A DNA stretch of 64,000 nt from NCBI GenBank assembly GCA_012064415.1, contig SSNU01000225.1, positions 1-64,000 on the forward strand. Reading direction: 5' to 3'. The notes under the pieces were generated by a model. The model did not search any database and was not told where the DNA came from. It worked only from the letters and a program-made list of their open reading frames with translations. How positions within the stretch are numbered: position 1 is the first letter of the stretch; each line of letters opens with the position of its first letter. The position numbers were made by a program, and so were the translations under genes. This stretch comes from Gyrodactylus bullatarudis (lineage: Eukaryota; Platyhelminthes; Monogenea; Gyrodactylidea; Gyrodactylidae). Below are positions 1-9,623 of the stretch, one piece after another.

Positions 1-1
1 C

Positions 2-604
2 TTAATATGGGTAGACGAGAGTAATTTTAATATATTTTGTAAGCGAAAAGAGGGAAGATCAATCGTTGGGACAAGAGCCAGAGTGATTGAATCTAATTGT
101 AAAGGCCAAAATCTTCATTGCATTGGTCCGATATCTATGAACCAGATTGTACATTTTTCATTAAAACGAGGAAGTTTAAAAAAACCTCAATTTTTAGACT
201 GGATGCTTGAGATGATTAATGAGGCAAGACAAAATGAATTGTCACCTATGACAATTATCATTGATAATGCGCCAGCCCACACTGCAATTGCAAATGAAAT
301 TAATTTTGAAGATGTGAGAATTCAGCGTTTAGCTCCATATTCTATTTTATTGAATCCTATTGAAATAATTTGGAGCATATTCAAGTCTGAAGTTAAAAGA
401 TTGCTAACAGCTCAGAGACCGGAGATATTGGCTTACCAACGCAATAACGGCAATCTTACAATTCAAGAATTTAGGCTAAGAAGGTTAGAACTTATTGCTG
501 AGAATGCTAAAGCATCAATAACAACAGATAAAATTTTTTCGGCAACTTTTTATATCGAAAAATTTTATATTCCTGCTATGAATTTAGAAGATTTAATTGA
601 ATAG
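2..604 (+). CDS. Tc1/mariner (IS630)-type DDE transposase, C-terminal part, cut by the window edge
   Basis: The reading frame is already open at base 2 and runs to a stop at 602-604, so the real start lies outside the window. The translation shows the three catalytic acids of the DDE_3 fold: WVDESNFNIF at bases 8-37, IIIDNAPAHT near 258-287, and LNPIEIIW near 351-374. About 32 residues separate the second acid from the glutamate, close to the 34 of Tc1. The surrounding pattern (GRSIVGTRA, APYSILLNPIE) is usual for animal Tc1/mariner-like elements. There is no stop or frameshift in this part, so the copy could be young, although its upstream half is unseen. It sits 0.7 kb from the 3' end of the DHX37 gene and does not belong to the gene cluster there. 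Confidence 0.85.
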   Translation, partial: LIWVDESNFNIFCKRKEGRSIVGTRARVIESNCKGQNLHCIGPISMNQIVHFSLKRGSLKKPQFLDWMLEMINEARQNELSPMTIIIDNAPAHTAIANEINFEDVRIQRLAPYSILLNPIEIIWSIFKSEVKRLLTAQRPEILAYQRNNGNLTIQEFRLRRLELIAENAKASITTDKIFSATFYIEKFYIPAMNLEDLIE

Positions 605-1299
605 TTATAATTAATTAATGATAATAATTTTTGATAAAATAAATATTTTCTGTAATTATTATATCTATTTAACTTTTCACATAAACTGAACGAAATGGAC
701 TATTCATATTTATGAAAGAGAATTGAAAAAATACGAAATTGAAAATTGTAAAAATCTAAAAACAATCCACACTTATTATAATTACTCTTTCGAGTGCACA
801 ATTGAAAAAAAACCACAATCAATCTACAGTGTGAAGTATTCATGTTAATTCAATTTTGTTTTTTTCCAGCCTTAATTACATACTAAATAGACAATTGAGT
901 TTTACAAATACAAAATGAAAAAATACAAAATTGACTTCTTCATTCTACGAACTAGACCTGAAAAGGTATAGAAATAGGTATAAATTATACTAAGAATGGC
1001 AATGTTGATAAGATCTTAAATGGTTTTTATGTTTTATTCAATTTTGAATAGTTTTTTCAGATCTGTAACAATAGGAACAATAGGAAGGTTTATAGATAAA
1101 ATTGAAGAGAGTTCTAATCAAAAGCGTCTCATTTCACTGAAAAAGGTACCTGACTATCTTCTGTACCGAAACGTTTGAATAGAGCCTTTGAAATAAAAGG
1201 TTAGTTATATTCCAATTAACTCTACTTTTAATGTCTATTCAAATTCCATCATGGATCAAAACAATTTTCCTATTGAAAATGGTGATGTTTCAGTAAAAT
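605..1299. other. Non-coding stretch between the transposase and DHX37, with a hammerhead-like repeat
   Basis: No coding exon could be supported. Its 3' half holds a repeat (about 1115-1200) whose core recurs near 22360-22440 and 32260-32325; see the hammerhead-like entries. The rest looks like AT-rich 3' flank of the transposon and of DHX37. Confidence 0.4.
1137..1174 (+). ncRNA. Degenerate minimal hammerhead-like motif, copy 1
   Basis: CTGA at 1137-1140 is followed by a possible stem II, GGTAC (1145-1149) with GTACC (1163-1167), then GAAACGT (1168-1174). This is the CUGANGA / stem II / GAAA order of a hammerhead ribozyme with a minimal stem III (ACGT). The conserved G of CUGANGA is A here, so activity is unlikely. 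The motif recurs in better shape at 32273-32310. Confidence 0.35.
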
Positions 1300-4200
1300 T
1301 TAGCTTCTTCCCTGCATATATTTTATGTCACTTGTCAAACAATTTGCCTAATTTCCCTTACTATTCATTGTATTTTGGAAAAGATTTACCTTGTAAGCAT
1401 ATCTAAGTTGGCGCCGACTTTTTGCATCGCCAACCTTTTCATCAATCTTCATAGCAACATGAAATGGTGAGGCTGTAAGAAAGAGTTGTCGGAGTAGCGT
1501 AAATTCTTTCTCGGTAGGCTTTCGATAGAATGATTTGGAGTCATTTAAAATGTTCCTCTGATCTATGGGCAGAATTTCTTTGAGGATCGTGACCAATTGA
1601 TTGACAAGTTGAATAAAATCAAAGAACTGCCTTGATCTAACACCGGAATAATCCAAGAGTTGATTAAAGGGTTTATTCGTTTTGGCTTGAGAGAGGAAAT
1701 TGACTATTTCAGAGTCTGGCCTTCTTTCTTCGTGCAACAGTTCCTTGTTGTAGCGCATCAGAGATGACATGATACCGAGAATGACTGAAAAATCTCCAAA
1801 GAGTCGTTCATGTTTCTAAAGGGAAGAAAAGATTGAATTTTTAACTTGAAAAAAAGATGTAAATTAGACTTACAGTTTTGGTGAATTGATTTCGGAATTT
1901 CCTTTTAACCTCGGTACTACCGCGACAATTTTCTAGATCCTCATAGTCTGAAGAGATTTTGAACAGGTTTGGAATCGATAGGGCTGAAATAATAATTATA
2001 GCATGTGGCAAGAGGTTTTGTTGACTGGCGTAGAGTAGGAGACGTGAGAATCTCACAGATATCGGCAATGTTGACATCCATCTGCCAATGGAGCTGATTC
2101 GATAAATTCGCGACTTGTTATCTGAAAGAAATGAGGATGAAGAGCTTACCATTCTCGGTGAAATCAAGGGCCTGCATGGCGACAAGACGTCTCTGCGATG
2201 TCTCGAGCTGGTATAAAGGCGGCCTTGTTGGCATTGGAAATTTATTCAAATTAATATTTCCTAGATATGACTAGCAAAGGGAAGAAAAATGATAAATATA
2301 AAATATTTCACTTTTAAGAGAAGGACAACATCATCGATTGGTTTAGTGATGATTTCTGGGTCTGAATGAGCCTTGAAATCGGAGTAGACTCGAGATGAAT
2401 AAAGTTTATAACAATGACCGGGACCAATACGGCCAGCACGACCAGCACGTTGATCTGCAGACGCTTTGCTGACCCAGTCGATTTCAAACCAGGAGGCGCC
2501 AGTCTCGAGATTGTACCGTTTCACTTTAACCTAAATTTGTATGACAAATTATTTAGGGAAACTTACTCTACCAGTATCGACAACATATCTGACATCAGGA
2601 ATCGTAATCGAAGTTTCAGCAACATTTGTGGCGACAATAACCAATCGTGAATTACCATCAGGTTTCTCAAAGATTCTCTTTTGTTGGTCTATCGGCATTA
2701 TCGAGTAAAGTGGAATGGCATGAATTGGACCCTATATATTAGAGAGATGCAAATTTTTTAACATCCGGATGGGGATTTCAAAGAGAATTTTTCAACATCT
2801 AAATTCTGAGCCATTTGAATGCAATTTTAAATAGAAATAGGTTTGTGAGGTATTTTTTTATCAGCACTGTATATTCTAGTAAAAATTCCGGTCAATTTGG
2901 GATATGTTGAAGATGTTTGGGAAAATGGGATTTTGGGGTATCAGAGAATCAAATTTCGAATTTAAATTTCATAAATGGCATTTTCAAAGTTAGATTCGCA
3001 TTGCAGCCGAAACATTGTTCGGAAAAAAAAGTTTTGACTCCCCCCTACTATGTATAATTTTAGACAAAAAAACAACTTACAAATGATGATGGGTCTATGG
3101 ATAGGGAATCGGATAGATTAGAGTCCATTTCCGATCCTGACTCATCGCTATCCTCAGAGTCTTGCGAGGTCTCTTTGGATTTCTTCTGGTTGTTGAAAAT
3201 ATCTTGTTCTTCTTCTGGAGGGATCATTACAAAGCTAAAATTAAAACATTCTCAAATGTATAATTTCAAGAATTTTTAGGTGAAACTCACTCGTCTAGAT
3301 TGATCGAGTCTGGTAAAGAGTTTTTGGCCATTTTAGATTTGATCGGTTCTTCTTCCTCAGTTTTTTGTATTTTTGCATCTTTGACCTTTCTAGAATAAGT
3401 TTGATTGATCCATTTACAGAGAGTAAGAACTTCCCGTTGACCAGTAACAAAGACAAGGACAGAACCGTTTTGACATTCTGTATGAATTTTGCAGACTCTC
3501 TTGAAAGCTGCTTTCAGGTAGTCATCACTGGTAACTTTGGCATAATGATTTGTGACTGGAAATTGGCGACTTTCAACGCTAAGTACTTTGGTGGTCTCTT
3601 CTTGACGTCCGTCGATACCCTTTGAAATTGGAAAGAGATCTAGATTCTTGGCGAATATATCCACCTGCAATGTAGCTGACATGATAATTAACTTTAAGGG
3701 GACTAAAACTTTTCCAGATGAACTACTGACTACATTGTTTTGATGGTTCTTGAGCCTAAGTCTTATAATTAGGGATAATAAACCAATGAGAATGTCACTG
3801 AAGAGAGTCCTCTCGTGGGCCTCGTCAATGATGATGGCGGAATATTTAGACAATTGAAAGTCTTGTTTAATCTCTTGCAAGAGAACGCCATCAGTCATAA
3901 ATTTGATCTGTGTTTTCTTGGATACATTATTCTCATAGCGAATATGATAGGATACTCTACTTTCATCCAAATTCAATTCCTGACTAACTCTCTTGGCCAT
4001 GGAAATTGCAGCTACACGTCTGGGCTCGGTGATTCCAATGATATAGCCATCACTATATAGAGCGATAAAATACGAAGAAAAAACTTACAGAGCATATCCC
4101 GATTCGTAAAGAAATTGTGGTACTTGTGTGGTCTTACCACAACCTGTTGATCCGCAAATAATCACGCAATTTTTTTCGGTGATTGCTTCCATTATTGTTG

Positions 4201-4879
4201 ATTCTTCGCCAACAATTGGTAGAGTTGAACGCTGCTTCTCAATATCAGGAAGCCGGTCAACGAGAACAAACCTCTTCTTAACCTCAATTTCATTTAGAGA
4301 AGGAATTTTTTCAAAAATTTCCTGCATCGGTTGGTGATTTTCTTCAGACTCTGAGTTATCCTCATCATCCCTAGTGGGACTTGGAGAAGGTTCTTTCAGG
4401 TTGACAATTTCGGGCTCATGTTGTTTTTTAATAGGATTATCTGTGAACCATGTGGACACTTCAATATCTGTTTTCGAGAAACAGTTTCTAATATACAAGT
4501 TATAAAGATAATAAGTACTTTTTCCGTTTCACCTTCTTTGGTTCTGTTTTGATAGCAAGATTTTTAATTTTTTCATCCTCTTTAGAAAACTTTTCCAGTT
4601 CACTAAATAATTCAGCACGCTAGAGCAAAATATAAGGAAATAGAAAATACTGATAATTTATTCTTTTTCTTTTCAATAACTTTCAGCAACTCCTTTCTTT
4701 TCTTTTTAGAAAGTGTTTGTATAGGTTTAACTGGTTCTTTCTTCTTCTTCTTCTTGTCTTCCTTCTTTTTCTCAACTATAATGAGCGGATTGGCTGAATC
4801 ATATTTGTTTTTTTCATAATCGAATTCGACCTTAATAAGAATGATTTCTTACTAAATTGTTTGATTTATTCAAGCTCAT
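1300..4879 (-). CDS. DHX37: DEAH-box RNA helicase DHX37 (yeast Dhr1/Ecm16 type), 12 exons
   Basis: DHX37 releases U3 snoRNA from pre-rRNA during 40S ribosome assembly in the nucleolus. Exons on the minus strand: 4879-4853, 4830-4651, 4619-4519, 4487-4089, 4052-3291, 3234-3081, 2731-2567, 2530-2312, 2270-2150, 2121-1874, 1815-1390, 1347-1300 (949 codons). The lysine-rich N-terminus carries the family's LSKKKRKELLKVIEKKK block. Then come Walker A GSTGCGKTT, the DEAH box (IIDEAHERT), SAT (IMSATL), motif V (ATNVAETSITIP), motif VI (QRAGRAGR), and the HA2/OB region. Introns measure 22, 31, 31, 36, 56, 349, 36, 41, 28, 58 and 42 nt. The start codon lies 44 bp from the MTHFS stop. Human DHX37 continues about 190 residues past the YAYK point reached here. 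My last exon (ending MQGRS) is weakly supported; without it the ORF ends at 1348. Confidence 0.93.
2732..3080 (-). other. Long (349-nt) intron of DHX37
   Basis: Donor GTAAGT and acceptor ATATATAG fit the flanking exons in phase 0. It falls in the acidic linker between helicase domains 1 and 2 and is far longer than the other introns of this gene. No coding potential or known element is seen in it. Confidence 0.7.
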
Positions 4880-4900
4880 GATTTTTATTTGGAAATTCTA

Positions 4901-4906
4901 TTTATT
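4901..4906 (-). terminator. AATAAA polyadenylation signal in the MTHFS-DHX37 gap
   Basis: On the minus strand AATAAA begins 18 nt after the MTHFS stop and lies only about 22 nt before the DHX37 start codon. MTHFS 3'-end formation would therefore fall inside the 5' leader of DHX37, as expected for a gene pair in one transcript. Confidence 0.55.
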
Positions 4907-4923
4907 CTAACAAAAGTTGGAAA

Positions 4924-5499
4924 TCATCCACTAATTATTTTGTTCATTCTCACATCCAAGTTTGTTGTGGGAATTTCAGATGTCAACTGTTCTCTGAAAC
5001 AAACTCCTATTAAATAAGGTTTATTCCCTTCTTCTTTTTTTCTGTTTAAATACTTATCATAAAATCCTCCTCCTCTACCCAGTCTTTTTCCTTCACAAGA
5101 AAACGAAAGGCCTGGTATCAACATGACTTGTAACCGAGGTTCTTCATTCTTTGATTCAATAGGTTCTTTGAATCCCATTCTGTTCTTTACTAACTTATCC
5201 ATCATAAATGCTTCAAACTTCATGTTCTCTTCATCAATTAGTCGAGGAATGTATACTTTTCTTCCATTCTCTTTCAATTTTTTGAGCATGGGTACAATTT
5301 GAACTTCAGTTTTGAGGGGAAAGTATGCTCCGATTTCGATGAAATTTCTGCAAATCAAGAAATCGTATAGCTACAATATTAATATTCAGTTAATGATTAC
5401 CTCTTGGCATATATTCTCCGACTTTTTCCCAATCTCTTCATCACTTAAACAACCCAGTTTCCTTCTCATGGCACTCCTAAGCGAACCTTTGCTCAGCAT
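4924..5499 (-). CDS. MTHFS: 5-formyltetrahydrofolate cyclo-ligase (5,10-methenyltetrahydrofolate synthetase)
   Basis: The enzyme turns 5-formyl-THF into 5,10-methenyl-THF with ATP, in cytosolic one-carbon metabolism. Two exons, 5499-5401 and 5370-4924, flank a 30-nt intron (GTAATC...TTGTAG); the product is 181 aa, close to the 203 aa of human MTHFS. Family marks are the N-terminal KGSLRSAMRRKL and the C-terminal signature LIPGLSFSCEGKRLGRGGGF, which forms the phosphate/folate site (usually LIPGLAFD..G.RLGRGKGYYD), then YLIGVCFREQL. The N-terminal residues come only from the first exon, which fixes the start. It lies 126 bp after the stop of the 722-aa gene and 44 bp before DHX37, all on the same strand. 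Confidence 0.93.
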
Positions 5500-5596
5500 T
5501 TTTTAAATATCCTGCAAATTAAAATAGGCCAGTACTTGAGAGTATCAAGCTTATGAGAAATTAAAACACGCCCTTTTAATAAGTTTGATTATTGGG

Positions 5597-5602
5597 TTTA
5601 TT
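5597..5602 (-). terminator. AATAAA signal after the 722-aa gene
   Basis: On the minus strand AATAAA lies 23 nt downstream of the stop codon, followed by an A/T-rich tract before the MTHFS start at 5499. Confidence 0.5.
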
Positions 5603-5625
5603 ATCAAAAAAAATAAAACAAATTC

Positions 5626-7910
5626 TCATTCTCCAGAGCCGACTCTGATATAATTCAAGATGTACCTAAATAGACTGTTATCTTTCGAGTAGTTGGAATA
5701 TAGTCTTGAGTTGATAAGAATATCTGGTCTGTTATCGACACTCTGAGCATCGTTGGGCATTTTCATTTCCTTTGGCGTGATCAAATTCAACTCCTCCAAA
5801 TGTTTGCTTCTCATTTTACAATAATCAAAGATAATCTTCAACAAGGTTCCACAGGTCAGACCAGAGTTGATAATTTTACCAACTACCTCCTCGAGATCAG
5901 CTAATGGACCCTTTTCGCTAATCCTAAGTGCACAGATCAAAATCGAGGGTCGATAATGGTCTGCATCTACTCGGGAGGAGACATTCAAGAGTCTAGATAT
6001 CCCGAGAGATATCCACAAGAGAAGGATTCTAACCTGGGCATTGGCATTTCCATCGTTGGTGAGCCATTCGGAGTTGATGACAAACGAAAGTTTTCTCCCA
6101 TGAGAAATTTCCTCTTGTCCATGAGATCTCTTCAATGTCTCTTGCATGGCAGTGTACAAACATTTGGAGACGAATGAGGTCACATATGACTTGAGGAGAT
6201 TTTCTTGATTTGGTGAAATTAGAGGCCAGTTGGTTACCCCTTTATACAACCTCTTTACTGGCAGTTGGCCATCTAAAGGGGGTCGTTTAAGGCGACAATG
6301 TCTCTGGGACTTTCCAAGGTTTGATTTTTTATCCCTATTACTGGAGTATGAATGGCGGGGTAACTTTGTAAAATCAAACATGCCCTTGAGCATATTGTCA
6401 ATGTACTGGGAAACTTTTTCCCTCTTGACAGAATAATCTGATATCTCTGTAGTTGTCTGGGGTATCTCAATCTTGAGTGGGTCCATCCTCTTGATTTTCA
6501 GTCTATGCTCGTGAATCGTTGAATTGGAATGGCAATCATACGATAGAGACTTTTGCAACGGCTTCTCTTCAGCCGCACGGGTTCTCGTTAGAGAGATTTT
6601 GATTTCATTTTCAGTTAGTGATTTTATCCTGCAGTGAAAAAACCAGTCAAGAATAAAATGCAAAGATTAGTTCTCAACGTACCTAAAAGTCCTTGATGAG
6701 TAGCTAGAGGGGATTAGCCTCTCCAAGTTATCATTGAACTTGTTTGGATTTGAGTTTCTTCGACTCTCTGGTGAACTATTACAATTTCCCCTAGATAGAT
6801 ATTAGAAATACAGAAAAAATATGCTAGAGGATACAGAAGTGGGAAAACATACTGGATTTTCTTGTTGGTAAATATTCGTTCGATACTCTGTTGAATGGAA
6901 TCATTAATTATGTAATAAGATAGGAAATTCGAATATTTCTCTATAATCTCATAATATTTTGTACGATTAAAACTGTTTTGAATTCTAGGATAGGAGGAAA
7001 ACTTTTCTGAATTCCTCAGTTTATCTGTATCCTTGTGAGAGTTGTTAGTTCGAAAATCTTCAAGGAATGACCACCATTCTTTGGAAAAGGTAAAGTTTTC
7101 GTCTGAATAACCGGTTATCGTGTTGATTCTTCTGAATTCATTCATCAGACCAAAAATTGTAAAGTGATATTCCTGGTAAATCTTTGGATTGTCTACTTGA
7201 TTCGTGATGAAATAAGAGTTTGGAAATTTATCTGATTCCAACATTAAAGTTTCATTTGACTTGTATACCGAGGAAGCAAGAATGTGTGGATATTGAATGA
7301 ATAAGTCTTCAAGGAAAAAATCTTTTGGCGAAACCTTTCTATCATAAACCATGTTGCAAGAATCATTTTGAAATAATTCCTCGTCTTTGCCATAATGAAA
7401 TAAAAGTAAAGGCAGTTTAAGACTTTTAAGGAGTTCTGGAAGCTTTAGCATTTCTTGAATAGTCATCAATGGTTCTGGAAATGATTTAATCTTGTAAATG
7501 GCGCTTTCATCAGAATCATAATAGAGTTTTCTGAGGAAAATCCATATTTTATGGACATCCCAAAGCGAGTAGAGCTTTTCTATGAAGGAAAAGTTGAAAA
7601 ATGTAGATAAACCGATAACATTTTCCGTGAATAACCATTTCAAGTTTACAAGGTCAATATTATCGATTTTATTTGTGAAACCATCCAAATTGGCATAAGA
7701 CAGAAGAACTGTTTTGAGCAATTTAGTCACATCATCGAACTTGTAATGTTGTGTAAACTTGAAAAATAAAGTTTTTAATGGACAAATGCGCTGATAAGAA
7801 ACACTTTGTTTAGAACTTATAACTTCATGACAAATGTCAAATAACTGATTCAACGATTTAGCGCTCTCAATTTTATTAATGGTTATGTGATTAAAATTTT
7901 CATCAGTCAT
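5626..7910 (-). CDS. Uncharacterised 722-aa protein, first gene of the leftward cluster
   Basis: I do not recognise this protein. Three exons, 7910-6853, 6790-6683 and 6628-5626, join in frame across introns of 62 and 54 nt. The first 370 residues are rich in F, Y, L and K, with leucine/phenylalanine-rich helical stretches (for example LLKSLKLPLLLFHY), and look globular and soluble. The middle (about 370-480) is polar, basic and serine-rich, probably disordered. The C-terminal 200 residues are again helical (VRILLLWISLGISRLL; VGKIINSGLTCGTLLKIIFDYC). There is no signal peptide, clear zinc-binding pattern or nucleotide-binding loop. It starts 66 bp from GTPBP6 on the other strand and is followed by MTHFS after 126 bp. 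Splice sites and steady coding potential support a real gene; it could be a fast-evolving member of a known family. Confidence 0.75.
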
Positions 7911-7976
7911 TCAAATCTACACTCTATCTTTAAGAAAAATAGTAAAATTTAAAGCTGTATAAAGTTGTTTTTGTCA
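7911..7976. promoter_or_regulatory. 66-bp divergent intergenic region, likely shared promoter
   Basis: The start codons of the leftward cluster (7910, -) and of GTPBP6 (7977, +) face away from each other across 66 bp of AT-rich DNA. Both 5' leaders and any core promoter must fit in this gap or overlap the coding regions. No clear TATA box or other known element is seen. The call rests on arrangement only. Confidence 0.5.
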
Positions 7977-9602
7977 ATGCGATTTTACAAATTCAGACTC
8001 AAAAATCTATGCAAAGTTCAATTTTCATCATTTGACTTTTTATATAACTACAATAACCTCTTTACTACCTCTTTTAGAGAAAATACTTGCAGGAATTCTC
8101 TAGTTGTAATTCCGAGTAAATTTTAAACTATTATAAACCTTTAGTAATTAAGTCCCGTCAGCAATTAAAGTCTCTTTCACTGAATAGAGAACAGCAAAAT
8201 GCTAATGACTTTATCAAAGGACCTGAGCTTAATGAATTGCACAGTCTCATAGATAGTATTGATGGCTGGAAAATATGTGGCCATATTTCTTTTAATTATC
8301 GTAAAGATTCACCGCTATCAAAAACCTTGTTTACACGCGGAATTTTCGAGAGATTTGTCAATGAAGTGAATCAATATCTCGACAAAGACGATAAAATAGA
8401 TTCTATTGTTTTTAACTGGAAGCAGCTCAGTAGTTTACAGCTTTATTATCTCTATAAAGAATTTAAACTTCCTATTTACGATCGCTATTCACTTGTCGTT
8501 GAGATTTTCAAACAACGCGTTAGCCAAGATACTAACAAGGTTTATGTTGATTTGGCCGAAATTGCATCTATCAAATCTCGTCTTGAAGTAGACCTGATAG
8601 ACTCTCGCGCTAAAAGACGACAAAATGACGTTGAACTCTGTGAAAACCTCATCAAGACGGTAGCTCAAGTTGAAGAAACCCAAATGAAAAAGCTCATCTC
8701 TCGAAAGCCGGGTGATGTTAAAAGAAAGAATATCTTCTCAAATGCAAATAAGCAGGTTGACATACCGAAAGTCAGCATAATTGGCTATACGAATTCCGGT
8801 AAAACTAGCTTAGTTAAATGTCTCAGTAAATCTCCAGATGCAACTCCATCAAATTGTTTATTTGCGACCCTAACTCTCGCCAAGTATCATGGAAAACTGG
8901 TATCCTTCGATGAGGAATCTTACAAAGGACCTGGCATTGAAATATCGCTTATCGATACAGTCGGTTTTATGTCAGATTTACCAACAAGTTTATTCCCCTG
9001 CTTCAAGGTGACGTTTGAGGAATCTCTCAACTCCGTGAGTGATATATTATCGCACAGGTTAATTAAACAAAAAAATTACGCAAAACTTTTAGACTTTGAT
9101 AATTCATGTTATTGACGTTACAATGGAAAATTGGTCCCAAAAGGCAGCCTACGTTGACAGACTCGTCAATGAGTATCAGAAAAGTTTATTGCGCAATAAG
9201 GACTATGCCAGAGGTCGGCCTCAAATCATCAGGGTTGTTAACAAAATTGATCTCTTGTAAGTTCCAGTTGATAATGAAAAATCTCAACTCTCTAGAGGGG
9301 ATAAACTGGAAGGAATATTGGAAGAAAATCCCAACATTAGTTTGGGCATATCATGTAAAAGTGGAGAGAACATTGAAAGTCTATTGGATATAATAAAGAG
9401 GCATTTACTTGATTGTTGCCAGTGGAAAATTGAAACTATCCTGATTGAGTTATCCGAGTCTCTTCTAATTGGCTGGCTCTATCGAAATGCAGCAGTAATC
9501 GAAATCAAGGAAGTACCCGATGAAAATGAAAAATTAGCCTTTACGATCGGATTTAGACCTGGAGTCTACGAAAAATTTCTCCATGAATTTCAGAAAAAAT
9601 AA
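7977..9602 (+). CDS. GTPBP6: GTPBP6-like HflX-family GTPase, probably mitochondrial
   Basis: GTPBP6 is the mitochondrial HflX homologue that acts in ribosome recycling and late large-subunit assembly. Four exons: 7977-8105, 8162-9034, 9093-9256, 9296-9602 (490 aa; human 516), with introns of 56, 58 and 39 nt. The first 43 residues (MRFYKFRLKNLC...) are basic and free of acids at the start, like a mitochondrial import signal. The HflX N-terminal domain precedes the G domain: G1 GYTNSGKTS near residue 252, the switch I region LFATLTL, G3 DTVGF, G4 NKID near the end of exon 3, and a C-terminal domain ending GVYEKFLHEFQKK. Exon 3 restores the family pattern IIHVIDVT directly after G3. The stop lies only 21 bp before the PIGN start. 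Confidence 0.93.
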
Positions 9603-9623
9603 ATCTCATTTTTTGTAAATGCG

